DNA of 48,718 nucleotides from Planctomycetota bacterium (GTDB lineage Bacteria; Planctomycetota; Planctomycetia; Gemmatales; Gemmataceae): the NCBI GenBank assembly GCA_029777335.1, contig JAKOSN010000217.1:1-48718 (forward strand). Reading direction: 5' to 3'. The translations under genes and the position numbers were made by a program. Numbering within the stretch: position 1 is the stretch's first letter; each line of letters opens with the position of its first letter. The notes below the pieces were generated by a model. It was given only the letters and a program-made list of their open reading frames with translations. It did no database searches and was not told the DNA's origin. Shown piece by piece: positions 6,465-14,722 of this stretch.

Positions 6465-8345
6465 TCACGACCGGTGCAATGGTAATTCCAGCCGGAAACA
6501 GGCGCCCTGGCTGGCGCCGCTGGTCAGGATCAATTCTCCACCCAGCAGGCGCGCCCAGCTGCGCGCCAGGGCTAATCCCAGACCAACCCCACCCGCGGTC
6601 ACATCCGCCTGGCCCCCACGCCGGAAGGGACGGAAGATCGACCGCCGTTCGCTGAGCGCCACCCCCGGGCCACAATCCTCGACTTCAAGAATGAGTTTGT
6701 TCCCTTCTTGGAAGGCGCGCATCCAGATGCGGGGATCGCTTGCCGCGCGACTGTACTTGCAGGCATTGTCCAGCAAGTTCGACAAAACCTGTTGCACCAT
6801 CTCAAGGTCGGTTCGTACTTCCAGCTCTGCTCCCACCTCGGTCTGGACCAGCAGGGTCTTGTCGGCCTCTTGACACCGGCTTTCCCAGGTCTGCCGCACC
6901 TGATCGATCAAGGTGATCACCTTCCCGGGCTGAAGGCTGAGGCGCGGCCGTTGCTTCTCCAGCCGAGCAAAAGCAAGGACGTTGTTCACCAGCCGGGTGA
7001 GTCGTTCGGTTTCCTGGTGGAGCGTGTGCAGATACTCGGTTTGTTGCTCGGGACGCGAGACAATCCCCGTGACCAGCATGTCCAGGTAGAGGCGCAGGGT
7101 GGTCAACGGCGTCCGCAGTTCATGAGTGACCGCCGAGACAAAGCGAAAGCGTCGTTCGGAGAGATCCATCAGCGAATATCCGCCCAGCGCCACGGCCAGG
7201 AGGGCGATTCCCGCGGCGAGCCACGCCAGCACCAGCCCCACGCGGAGCGCCGTCCAGCCCACCCCGCTCGGAGCCTGAGGCGACTCGCCCGGGTCAAGCT
7301 GGAAAGGCAAGGTTGCCATCGTGAGTTCGGGGAAGGCAGCTACCTCGCTGCGCATCGGGATGAGTCGGGCCACGGGGAAGAGATCGTGAATCTCGCCGAG
7401 GAGTAACCGAGCCAGCTGTTGCTCGTCCAGCAGGATCCCCTGGCAGATGTGGCGCTGTTCAATCTGCACCGAGCGCACAAGCAGCAGTTGTTCGCGGTCG
7501 CCGTGGATCGTCACCCAGACAGGAACCATGGGGCTGAGACGAACGGGGACCTCGGCGCGCGGCGGCAGCTGCCGATAGTTGGGGAGGAACCAGTCCTGTC
7601 CCTGGCGCAGATTATTGTCAGCGGCCTCACGGTTTTCGTACTGCTGGTACGGATTGGTTTCCTTCTGCATCTTTTGCTGCTGGCTGTAGCGACTGCGTGT
7701 TTCATTGCTCAGCTCCTGGGCGCTGTTCTGAGCCTCGGTCCAGAAGTCGAGATTGTTTCCTGGCACAAGCACCAGGGTGGTGTCCTGTGCGGTGGGGGTC
7801 TGGTCGCGCTGGTGGAGCGCTTCCAGCAAACGCTTGCCCGGGAGGTTGAAGACAAACTCCTGCAGCAGGGCAGCTCGCGCGGGAGTGACATTCTGACAGG
7901 GGATCGGCGGTTGTTGCTTGAGTTTGCGCGCCAGGGCCGGGAAGGGGACCTGCGGGGAACCCCACTCCACGTTCTCGCCGGTCTGGAAATGGAGCAACAT
8001 CCAGGGAGGGAGATCCGCGTTCAACAGAGGAGAAAGTTCGAGAACCGTTCCGGCGGGGTAACACTGCCCATTGTTGCGCAGGGTGAGAGACGGAGCAAAG
8101 AGAGCGGAATAGTGGTTATAAGGGCGGCTATCCTCGCGCGTCAACAGGGGGGAAATGCGGCTATCCAGGCGCCACAGGGCCAGGCGCACACGGGCGTCCC
8201 ATTCGCTCCTGGCCCGCGCATCGAGTTGTTCCCGTTCCAGGCGCAGGGCGGCGGCGGTCACCCATCCCAGACCGCCCGCCACCAGAATGACCACGCCGAC
8301 GAAGCCGAGCAAGCCGCGCCGCTGCCCGCGCCACCATTCGCTCAT
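6465..8345 (-). CDS. Membrane sensor histidine kinase (OmpR-partner type)
   Basis: The 626-residue protein has a first membrane helix at about 10-32, a large extracytoplasmic region (33-365) of no recognised family, and a second helix at about 366-390. The kinase follows: H408 in VTHELRTPL, N-box LSNLLDNACKYS, VEDCGPGVA and GVGLGLALA. No recognisable HAMP domain lies between helix 2 and the phospho-histidine, since only about 18 residues separate them. Its ATG overlaps the regulator's stop (ATGA at 8342-8345), so the pair is translationally coupled. The signal is unknown. The sensor region has cysteines near 95, 150 and 301 that might form a disulphide. Confidence 0.93.
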   Translation of the reverse strand: MSEWWRGQRRGLLGFVGVVILVAGGLGWVTAAALRLEREQLDARARSEWDARVRLALWRLDSRISPLLTREDSRPYNHYSALFAPSLTLRNNGQCYPAGTVLELSPLLNADLPPWMLLHFQTGENVEWGSPQVPFPALARKLKQQPPIPCQNVTPARAALLQEFVFNLPGKRLLEALHQRDQTPTAQDTTLVLVPGNNLDFWTEAQNSAQELSNETRSRYSQQQKMQKETNPYQQYENREAADNNLRQGQDWFLPNYRQLPPRAEVPVRLSPMVPVWVTIHGDREQLLLVRSVQIEQRHICQGILLDEQQLARLLLGEIHDLFPVARLIPMRSEVAAFPELTMATLPFQLDPGESPQAPSGVGWTALRVGLVLAWLAAGIALLAVALGGYSLMDLSERRFRFVSAVTHELRTPLTTLRLYLDMLVTGIVSRPEQQTEYLHTLHQETERLTRLVNNVLAFARLEKQRPRLSLQPGKVITLIDQVRQTWESRCQEADKTLLVQTEVGAELEVRTDLEMVQQVLSNLLDNACKYSRAASDPRIWMRAFQEGNKLILEVEDCGPGVALSERRSIFRPFRRGGQADVTAGGVGLGLALARSWARLLGGELILTSGASQGACFRLELPLHRS

Positions 8346-9082
8346 GCCGACACCTCGCGCGTCTTTTTGCTCTCCAGCGGCAACAGATCTGGCGCGGCCA
8401 TGTAGCCATGGGCGCGCACCGTGAGGATCGCCTCGGGCATGGCACACCCCGCGGGGCCACGCAACTTGGTGCGCAGTCGTGCGATGTGCATGTCCACCGT
8501 GCGCGTCTCCAGTCCGCTCGGTTCGATCCCCCACACATGGGTGAGCAACTCTTCCCGCGAGACGGCGCGCTGGCGATGACAGAGCAGGTAACCCAGGATG
8601 GCGCTCTCGGTTTCGGACAGGTCGCCGCGGATCCCTTTGCCCCAGGAGATTTCCCGCCGCGCCAGGTCGATGAAGGCCGGCCCCAGCCGTGCCCGCTCGA
8701 CCTCCTGAGGCCGCGCCACACGGCGGAGAAGTGCTTCCACCCGGGCGAGCAATTCGCGTCCCGAGAACGGTTTCACCACATAATCGTCCGCTCCCATCTT
8801 CAAACCACGAACGCGGTCATCCTCGCTCCCACGCGCCGTGAGGATGATCACCGGCAGCGTGGGGCGGATCTTGCGCAACTCGAGCAGCACCTCGAAGCCG
8901 TCGCGGCGTGGGAGGAGCAGATCGAGCAACACCAGATCGACCCCGGTTTTGATGGCTTCTTCATAGCCGCGCACACCATCGGCGGCTTCCGTCACTTCGT
9001 AGCCGGTGGCACGGAGGATATCCACCACACCACGGCGAATCGCCTGTTCGTCCTCGACCACAACCAGTCGCGTCTGGGGCAT
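8342..9082 (-). CDS. OmpR/PhoB-family response regulator
   Basis: The 246-residue protein has a receiver domain (about 4-120) with E10/D11, phospho-acceptor D54 (LLDLLLPRRDG) and K104 (VVKPFSGRE), followed by a winged-helix DNA-binding domain (about 135-235) with the recognition-helix segment ETRTVDMHIARLRTKL. It is the partner of the overlapping kinase gene. The in-frame ATG at 9121 would add 13 residues with no homology, so 9082 is preferred. Target genes are unknown. The VWA and dioxygenase genes upstream on the same strand are candidates only by position. Confidence 0.94.
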   Translation of the reverse strand: MPQTRLVVVEDEQAIRRGVVDILRATGYEVTEAADGVRGYEEAIKTGVDLVLLDLLLPRRDGFEVLLELRKIRPTLPVIILTARGSEDDRVRGLKMGADDYVVKPFSGRELLARVEALLRRVARPQEVERARLGPAFIDLARREISWGKGIRGDLSETESAILGYLLCHRQRAVSREELLTHVWGIEPSGLETRTVDMHIARLRTKLRGPAGCAMPEAILTVRAHGYMAAPDLLPLESKKTREVSA

Positions 9083-9196
9083 GTGAGGATCTCGAAGAGA
9101 ACCGGAACCGGGAAACACCACAGCGAGCCGCGGACGCAGCCAGGGGAGCGACCGCCTCCACGGCTCGGATTGAAACTTCTGCTCGACCGTTCGCCG

Positions 9197-10339
9197 TCAA
9201 TCGGGGATCTTGATACCCTTCTTGGCGGCCTGATCCCGCACGGTGCCTCGCACGGCCTCATCCAGCGCCTTATCAGCCTGGGTGGCTTGCTTCTTGGCCT
9301 CGGTGCGGATGTACTCGGCACGCTTGGCATTCAGCGCTGCGATCTCCTTCTGCAGCTTTTCACGCTCCGCTTGCTTGTCCTTGATGTACTTCACACGCTC
9401 TTCGGGCTTCATCTTGCGCATCACTTCGGGCAATTGCTCCACTGGCATTTTGGTGACATCGAACTTGGCATCCTCCTTGCACCGGTCCACAAGATCCCAC
9501 TCCGAGTTGCGATAAAGCGCTCCTCCCTTGGTCACACCGCGCGCTGCCGCCGCCCCGGAACCCAGCTTCTTGACCGCCTCGTCCTGGCGCTGCTGGTTCT
9601 CGGCCTTTTCCTTCCCCAGGCGGCCATAAGCGACGTAGGTGGTGTTCAGCTGGCTGCTCAGGGTGGCCAGCTCCTTGTCGTACGGGGTGGCGACGGCGAC
9701 CGTGCCCTGATTCTGGTTGATGCTCACAAAGCGGCCCTCGCACATCTTGGCGAAGTCCTTCCAGCCCTGAGCCTCGGGGTGGTTATCCAGGCCGCAATAG
9801 ATGGTGTTGATGATCACGTCCTGCTTGAGCGCCCTGTCCGCCACCGACTTCAAAGTCACCTGCTTGTCCTGGTCGGCGGGTTCGTTGCCACACACAAAGA
9901 TCAGGCGCAGCGCCTTCTTGTTCGGCGACCATTTTTGTTCTTCCAGGGCATCGCGGGTGACGCGCGCCACCAGTTCGGTGCCGCCATTGATCGTCAACGC
10001 GGTCAGCTTCTGATAGACGGCATCGAGATCGGTCGTCAGATCGATTTCCTTGCGCACCCAGCCCTTGTCGGCGGGGTAGGTCGTGTGGCCGTAGCTGTAC
10101 AGCGCCACGCGCAGATTGGGGGTCGGCTTGACCTTCCCCAGATCGTTGACAATGTCCCACAGACGCGCCTTGGCCGAATCGATCAGCCCATTCATGCTCC
10201 CCGAGACATCCAGACAGAGCACCACATCCACGTCGGGTGCTTCCGGTTTGACCGGGGCCGCCGGCACCAGGCTCGATGAGCCCACCACCACGGCGAACGC
10301 CAGCATCAGGCGAGCGAACCAGGATCGTTTACTGGTCAT
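9197..10339 (-). CDS. Exported von Willebrand factor A domain protein
   Basis: The 380-residue protein has an N-terminal signal peptide (about 1-28) and a VWA domain (about 36-225) with a MIDAS motif DVSGS at 44-48 and T121 (NGGTEL). The third MIDAS position, usually an aspartate, lies in a GNEP segment (151-154), so metal binding may be altered. The C-terminal third (about 300-380) is a highly charged, probable coiled coil rich in lysine, glutamate and alanine. GGAGGAG precedes the ATG. It is 51 bases downstream of the dioxygenase gene. VWA proteins usually mediate protein-protein contacts; the partner is not evident. Confidence 0.88.
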   Translation of the reverse strand: MTSKRSWFARLMLAFAVVVGSSSLVPAAPVKPEAPDVDVVLCLDVSGSMNGLIDSAKARLWDIVNDLGKVKPTPNLRVALYSYGHTTYPADKGWVRKEIDLTTDLDAVYQKLTALTINGGTELVARVTRDALEEQKWSPNKKALRLIFVCGNEPADQDKQVTLKSVADRALKQDVIINTIYCGLDNHPEAQGWKDFAKMCEGRFVSINQNQGTVAVATPYDKELATLSSQLNTTYVAYGRLGKEKAENQQRQDEAVKKLGSGAAAARGVTKGGALYRNSEWDLVDRCKEDAKFDVTKMPVEQLPEVMRKMKPEERVKYIKDKQAEREKLQKEIAALNAKRAEYIRTEAKKQATQADKALDEAVRGTVRDQAAKKGIKIPD

Positions 10340-10390
10340 GAGACTCCTCCGATTCTCCGAAGAAAGGAGCGAACCGCGATACGCCCTTGG

Positions 10391-11092
10391 TCACGCTGGG
10401 GCCAGCACGATGTTGAACGTACCGCTCTCGTATGTACCCCCACCGACCTTCTTTTTTTCCAGGTCGATGATGAGAGACTGTTTGATGAACTGATCGGTCT
10501 TGTTGTGCGGATCCCCGGTGAAGTAGAGCTGAGTGATCAGATCCTTGTACCTGGGATGACGCACCAGATAGTGAATGTGCGCAGGGCGCCATTCGTTGGG
10601 GCCGGTCTGATAGGCCCCTGGATGAACGGTCTCAAATTCGTAGTAGCCGGTTTCGTCGGTGAGCAGCCGGGCGCGATTGAGAAAGAGGTTGGCCGCGGGC
10701 GGATTCTTCGGATCGTCGTTGTCGTAGCGGCCCTTGGCGTTCGCCTGCCAGATATCAAGCACCGCATGCGCCAGCGGTTTGCGCGTATCCAGCCCCCAGA
10801 CTCGTCCACGGATCAGCAGAACCGTCCCGGCCTCCAGCGGGGGAGTGATCTTGGCACGGAACGGCGCACCCTTGCGATAATAGGGACCGAGAATGTTGTC
10901 CTCGGTGGCGGCCCATTTCTTTCCCATGGGTGGAGCCGCTTCTTGCTGCTTCTCTGCCTCCAGAAAAGCGCCGTAGGCCCCGAGGGTGCCCGAGGCAGGG
11001 GTCGCCTGCACCCCGCGGGGCAGCAACAGGGTGCCTCCAGCGGCCAGCCCCATGAGACCGTGGACAAAATCACGTCGCGAAAAATCACTCAT
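10391..11092 (-). CDS. Tat-exported intradiol ring-cleavage dioxygenase
   Basis: The 233-residue protein begins with a twin-arginine signal (SRRDFVHGLMGLAAGG). The catalytic core contains the four expected non-haem Fe(III) ligands of protocatechuate 3,4-/catechol 1,2-dioxygenases: Y123 (QANAKGRYDN), Y161 (PGAYQT), H172 and H174 (RPAHIHY). The family opens catechol-type rings between the two hydroxyls using O2. Export is unusual compared with the cytoplasmic aromatic pathways, and no other ring-degradation gene is near, so the substrate is unknown. GGAAGG lies about 10 bases before the ATG. It probably forms an operon with the VWA gene. Confidence 0.92.
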   Translation of the reverse strand: MSDFSRRDFVHGLMGLAAGGTLLLPRGVQATPASGTLGAYGAFLEAEKQQEAAPPMGKKWAATEDNILGPYYRKGAPFRAKITPPLEAGTVLLIRGRVWGLDTRKPLAHAVLDIWQANAKGRYDNDDPKNPPAANLFLNRARLLTDETGYYEFETVHPGAYQTGPNEWRPAHIHYLVRHPRYKDLITQLYFTGDPHNKTDQFIKQSLIIDLEKKKVGGGTYESGTFNIVLAPA

Positions 11093-11445
11093 GAGCGTAC
11101 TGCCTTCCCGAAGGGGTACTCATTCAGATAAGACGAACGACACGCCGATTTCGTTTGCAGGACCTCTCGATCTGAATTCAGCCCCTATTGTAACCACTTT
11201 CCCGGCTGACTCATGTAACGGATCGTAACGATCCAACGGCACCTCCTTTCCGCATCGGGCGCTGGGAAGTCGCCACGCTCCGAACCCCTCTCCCAGAAGT
11301 AAACGCACTTCCTCTGCGGCGACGGAAAATATTCCTGATTAAGATCTGTCTCGGGGATTATCCCACTTGACACCCTGGCGCTTCCGGGGACAATCAAATG
11401 TCTAGACCGTCGGTCTGGAGCCCATCGCCCAGGAAGGAGTTGAGC
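11093..11445. other. Intergenic region between the dioxygenase and zinc-ribbon genes
   Basis: I see no coding region in these 353 bases. They hold the upstream region of the minus-strand dioxygenase and the promoter of the plus-strand zinc-ribbon gene. A repeated GTAACG unit forms the dyad GGATCGTAACGATCC at about 11219-11233, a possible operator. Confidence 0.5.
11367..11394 (+). promoter_or_regulatory. Sigma-70-type promoter of the zinc-ribbon gene
   Basis: A perfect -35 box TTGACA (11367-11372) and a GACAAT -10 (11389-11394, four of six) are separated by 16 bases. The GTG start of the next gene lies about 45 bases downstream of the predicted transcription start. Confidence 0.5.
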
Positions 11446-11769
11446 GTGTCGTCTCACCTCTGCTCGCACTGTCACCAGAAATGTGCGCTCACGATGCGGT
11501 TCTGTCCCCATTGTGGATGCTGTCGCGGTCCCGTCGATCTGTGGCCGATTCCAGCCCCGCAGCCCGAGACAGGGAATCCTCCTCCATCGGCCTCTGCCCC
11601 TACCGCGACCATTTACTTGCCGGCGGTACGGCCAGAGCCGGTGCACCTTCCCTCGCCAACCCCTTATCGCGCCCCACGTCCCACGCGAATCGATTCTCTC
11701 TGGTTGGTCGCACTGCTGGGGGTGCTTGCTGGTCTGTCGTACGTTGCCTCGATGCCGGGTTGTCGTTGA
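11446..11769 (+). CDS. Small zinc-ribbon protein with C-terminal membrane helix
   Basis: The 107-residue product starts at GTG, 6 bases after a strong AGGAAGGAG. An N-terminal zinc ribbon (CSHCHQKC, then FCPHCGCC) is followed by a proline-rich linker of about 50 residues and a single C-terminal hydrophobic helix (WLVALLGVLAGLSYVAS). This tail-anchored layout is common among uncharacterised planctomycete proteins. Function is unknown. A second zinc-ribbon membrane protein is encoded at 14102-14686. Confidence 0.65.
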   Translation: MSSHLCSHCHQKCALTMRFCPHCGCCRGPVDLWPIPAPQPETGNPPPSASAPTATIYLPAVRPEPVHLPSPTPYRAPRPTRIDSLWLVALLGVLAGLSYVASMPGCR

Positions 11770-12268
11770 CTCGGCGAGAGAATCTCTGCCCCGCCCGGCA
11801 TCTCCCAGGGCGGTGACAATTCTCCTCTGTGGACTCCAAGGAATGGGAAAAACGCGAGGCGGATCGGAAGCACCTGGAGCGGTTGCTTGTCGTCGCTCTG
11901 CACGGGGCCCTTCCCACGAGGCGCGTCAACACGCGACCGCCGGAAAAGAAACACTGAAATTTCGCGACCCCCGATGATTGTTATCGACGGGTGGCAAAGT
12001 ACGGTAAGGATCGCGGGGTCGAGATCCTCCTCGAAATTCACAGTGTCTGTTCGCGGACGGGAACTCGTTGGAGTACAGGAGACCAGAAAGAGCACCGCTT
12101 CTGCGGGAGCAGATGGGGAAGCTGGCCCGCGGCTGGTTGGGTTAAAATCCCGAACTCCCCAAGGCGAACAACTCTTCGGTTGATGCTTGCCAGACGGGCG
12201 ATCGATCGTCATACTCACACGAGCATCCTATCCTGGCTTGAATCGCACCTGTCTCAAAGGAGCACTCC
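11770..12268. other. 499-base intergenic region, no gene recognised
   Basis: Short open frames exist on both strands but none has a ribosome-binding site plus recognisable protein features. Several small inverted repeats occur, such as TTGGG/TCCCGAA near 12139-12156 and a CGATCGATCG palindrome near 12200. I found no convincing promoter. It may hold the upstream region of the next gene or decayed sequence. Confidence 0.4.
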
Positions 12269-14065
12269 ATGATGCGCCGCCACGCGTTGCTTCTCCTTGT
12301 CTTCCTCGCGCCCGCGCTGGCGCGGGCCGACGATGCCTCTCCCGAGCATCTGTTACCTGCAACCACGCAGGTCTTCATGCGCTGGGATGGCCTCTCCGCT
12401 CATCGCGAGGCCTATGACCGGACCGCCATGGGCAAGATGATGAAGGGGGACATGGGGAAGTTCCTCGATAGCGCGGTGAAGCAACTCCAGGATGGCCTGG
12501 GCGGGGCCTTGACCGTCTCGGAACTCCTCGGCGGCGTTCCCCCGGCCGAACTGGAAAAGTTGCAGAAAGATGCCACCCAGGCCAGCAAGCTCCCCAGCCT
12601 GCTCATCGACCAGGGCTTTCTCCTGGGAATCGAGGTGCGCAGCGCCTTGCCCCCCTCGGCACAGGTGACAATTATCGTCCCCAACGGAGCCGCCAGGAGT
12701 GCTCCCCTGACCAGTGCCATCCGTCTGATCGCCGGATTGAACAAGGTGCCCATCAAGGAGAGCAAACACGGCAAGGGTTCGCTCTACTCCATCGACGCCG
12801 AGCCGGTTTACCTGGGCTGGTGGAATGAAGGCCCTCACCTGGTTCTTGTCGTGGGCTCCGACAAGGTGGAAGTCGCCGCCAAACGCATGAGCGAGGGCAC
12901 TCACGCGCGCCTGACCGCGAATCCGCTCTACAAGAAGATTGCGGGCTTCAAGCAGTTCCAGACGAATGCGCGGGCTTTTCTCGATGTCGCTGCCGTCGCC
13001 AAGCTGGCCAGGGGCGTCCACCCCGAGGCGGGGAAGATCATCGATCAGCTCGGTCTGGATGGTCTCAAATCGATCACCTTTTACTCGGGCTTCGAGGACA
13101 TCGCCGAACGGGGCCTGATGGAGGTGGATGTCTCCGGCGGACGCAAGGGGTTGCTCGCGCTGGCCACGGGCAAATCGTTCAAACTCTCCGATGTGCCCCC
13201 GCTTCCCGACGACACCGTGAGCTGGACGATGACCAGTTTCGACGCGGCCGCCACCTACGACACCGTCCTCGCCACGATCGAAACGATGGTGAAACTCTAC
13301 GACCCGAACGAACTCCCGCGTATTCAGGAAGGACTCAAAGTCGCCAACGAGATCCTGGGGATCGACATTCGCAAGGATCTGCTGGGTTCGCTGGGCGATC
13401 AACTGGTGCAGTATAGCTCGCCTGCGGAGGGGCCATTCAACCTGGGGCAGACCTTCCTGATCAAGGCGAAGGATCCTGCCAGGTTGCAGGAAACACTCGA
13501 CCAGGCTCTCAAGGGCGTGGCCAAGTCCACGGGAGTGGATATCACCGTCAAGAAGCGTAAGTATCGCGGGGTGGAGTTGCGCGAGGTGCACTTCAAGCAG
13601 CAGGGTTTCTTCTTCCTGCCCACCTATGCGGTGCACAAGGACTGGCTGGTGGTCAGCTACTATCCGCAGCCGGTGCAGGGGTACATCCTGCGCGCCACCG
13701 GCGAGCTGCCCTCGTGGAAGCCGGACGCGGCCGTCCGCGCCTCGCTGGAGAAGCTGCCGCAGGAGTTCACGTCGATCTCGGTTTCCGATCCCCGCCCGGG
13801 GGTGAAACAGCTTCTGTCGCTGGCGCCCATGATTGCCCAGGCGATCAGCAGCGCTGTCCCCGATGTCAAGCTCGATGTCGGCTCAATCCCCAACGGGCAC
13901 GAGGTGTGCAAACATCTCTTCCCGAATGTGAGCATCGCCACCGATGATGGTAAGGTGCTCCGCTACGAAACGCGTGCCTCGCTGTCGATGCCCTTCGATG
14001 CCTCCGGCATCGACACCTATGTCCTTGGCTTTGCGCTGGTGGGGCTGTTCAGCGCCGGCAAGTGA
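12269..14065 (+). CDS. Exported DUF3352-like protein
   Basis: The 598-residue protein has a signal peptide (MMRRHALLLLVFLAPALARA) followed by an extended alpha/beta region without cysteine clusters or catalytic motifs. The opening (LLPATTQVFMRWDGLSAH) and later blocks resemble planctomycete DUF3352-type proteins, which contain repeated domains of unknown function; this is from memory and unconfirmed. AAAGGAG lies 7 bases before the ATG, and a second ATG follows at once (12272). It is convergent with the zinc-ribbon gene, sharing a hairpin at its 3' end. It is probably periplasmic. Confidence 0.75.
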   Translation: MMRRHALLLLVFLAPALARADDASPEHLLPATTQVFMRWDGLSAHREAYDRTAMGKMMKGDMGKFLDSAVKQLQDGLGGALTVSELLGGVPPAELEKLQKDATQASKLPSLLIDQGFLLGIEVRSALPPSAQVTIIVPNGAARSAPLTSAIRLIAGLNKVPIKESKHGKGSLYSIDAEPVYLGWWNEGPHLVLVVGSDKVEVAAKRMSEGTHARLTANPLYKKIAGFKQFQTNARAFLDVAAVAKLARGVHPEAGKIIDQLGLDGLKSITFYSGFEDIAERGLMEVDVSGGRKGLLALATGKSFKLSDVPPLPDDTVSWTMTSFDAAATYDTVLATIETMVKLYDPNELPRIQEGLKVANEILGIDIRKDLLGSLGDQLVQYSSPAEGPFNLGQTFLIKAKDPARLQETLDQALKGVAKSTGVDITVKKRKYRGVELREVHFKQQGFFFLPTYAVHKDWLVVSYYPQPVQGYILRATGELPSWKPDAAVRASLEKLPQEFTSISVSDPRPGVKQLLSLAPMIAQAISSAVPDVKLDVGSIPNGHEVCKHLFPNVSIATDDGKVLRYETRASLSMPFDASGIDTYVLGFALVGLFSAGK

Positions 14066-14083
14066 CACCTGGGGTTCCAGGGT

Positions 14084-14121
14084 TTCCCGAGGTGGACCCC
14101 CTCAGAGGTCCGCCTCGGGAA
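14084..14121. terminator. Bidirectional hairpin between convergent genes
   Basis: Arms 14084-14098 and 14107-14121 form a 15-bp stem with one G-T wobble and an 8-base loop. The hairpin overlaps the last codons of the minus-strand zinc-ribbon gene (stop at 14102-14104). No T-tract follows on either side. Confidence 0.6.
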
Positions 14122-14686
14122 GCCGTTGCCGATCCTTGTCCCCCTCGCGCGACTGGATGTTCGTTTCTGGTGACACCGCGGTGACATCGGAATCGTTTCG
14201 CGCCTCTCCCAGCGTATGCCCCGCCGCGTCGTCCGGCATCTCCACCCCACCGTGCTTTCGATGCCAGAGTAACCCGGTCGCGAACTCGGCGAGCGGGGCA
14301 ATCACCAATGCGCTGAAATACGCTCCGAGGGCGCCAAAGATGGGAGCGGCGAGGAACAGAACCAGCGCCATAACGCCGGATTCTCCAGGAGCAGCGTGAT
14401 CGTTCCTCTCCGCCAGGGTAATTGCTGCCAGCAACCAGGCGCCGATCCATCCCACTTTGAATCCTGTCCGCGCGAACGCACGATCCCAGCGTTTTTCGAC
14501 CCTGGGCTCGGGGAGCCGGTAATGCGGTTTCGGCTGTTGGTCTTCGCTCTCACCTTGCCACGCGTCTTCTTCCGCAGGAGGAGGCGTGGCGCGGATGGTG
14601 GAAGTGTGTTCGGTCAGCGGAGCGCCACAGACCAGGCAGATGGACTCGGTGTCAAACGCCGTCTGGCAATGCGGGCAAATCGCCAT
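14102..14686 (-). CDS. Zinc-ribbon membrane protein of unknown function
   Basis: The 194-residue protein begins with a zinc ribbon (MAICPHCQTAF, then CLVCGAPL), followed by a charged linker and two or three hydrophobic segments (about 88-104, 116-138 and 142-155). The C-terminus is polar. GAGGAT precedes the ATG. It lies 36 bases downstream of the Gfo/Idh-like gene and is probably the last gene of the ApbE-TIM-barrel operon. The zinc ribbon suggests binding to protein or nucleic acid at the membrane; function is unknown. Confidence 0.7.
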   Translation of the reverse strand: MAICPHCQTAFDTESICLVCGAPLTEHTSTIRATPPPAEEDAWQGESEDQQPKPHYRLPEPRVEKRWDRAFARTGFKVGWIGAWLLAAITLAERNDHAAPGESGVMALVLFLAAPIFGALGAYFSALVIAPLAEFATGLLWHRKHGGVEMPDDAAGHTLGEARNDSDVTAVSPETNIQSREGDKDRQRLPEADL

Positions 14687-14722
14687 GGGACCATCCTCGA
14701 TCTTGTGTCAGCCTTCAAAGGA

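Noticed and set aside
9466..9481. Perfect sigma-54-like motif TGGCAT-N5-TTGCA on the plus strand
   Set aside because: It lies inside the VWA coding region, antisense to it, and is explained by the coded protein segment. No plus-strand gene follows for several kilobases.
8408..10279. Long plus-strand open frame across the regulator and VWA genes
   Set aside because: It is antisense to well-supported genes and its translation is histidine-, arginine- and glutamine-rich with no domain. The same applies to 15895-17793 (plus) and 12353-13636 (minus).
11990..12180. Possible structured RNA or decayed gene fragment
   Set aside because: Some short stems and a readable frame exist, but I found no tRNA, tmRNA, RNase P or riboswitch signature and no ribosome-binding site.
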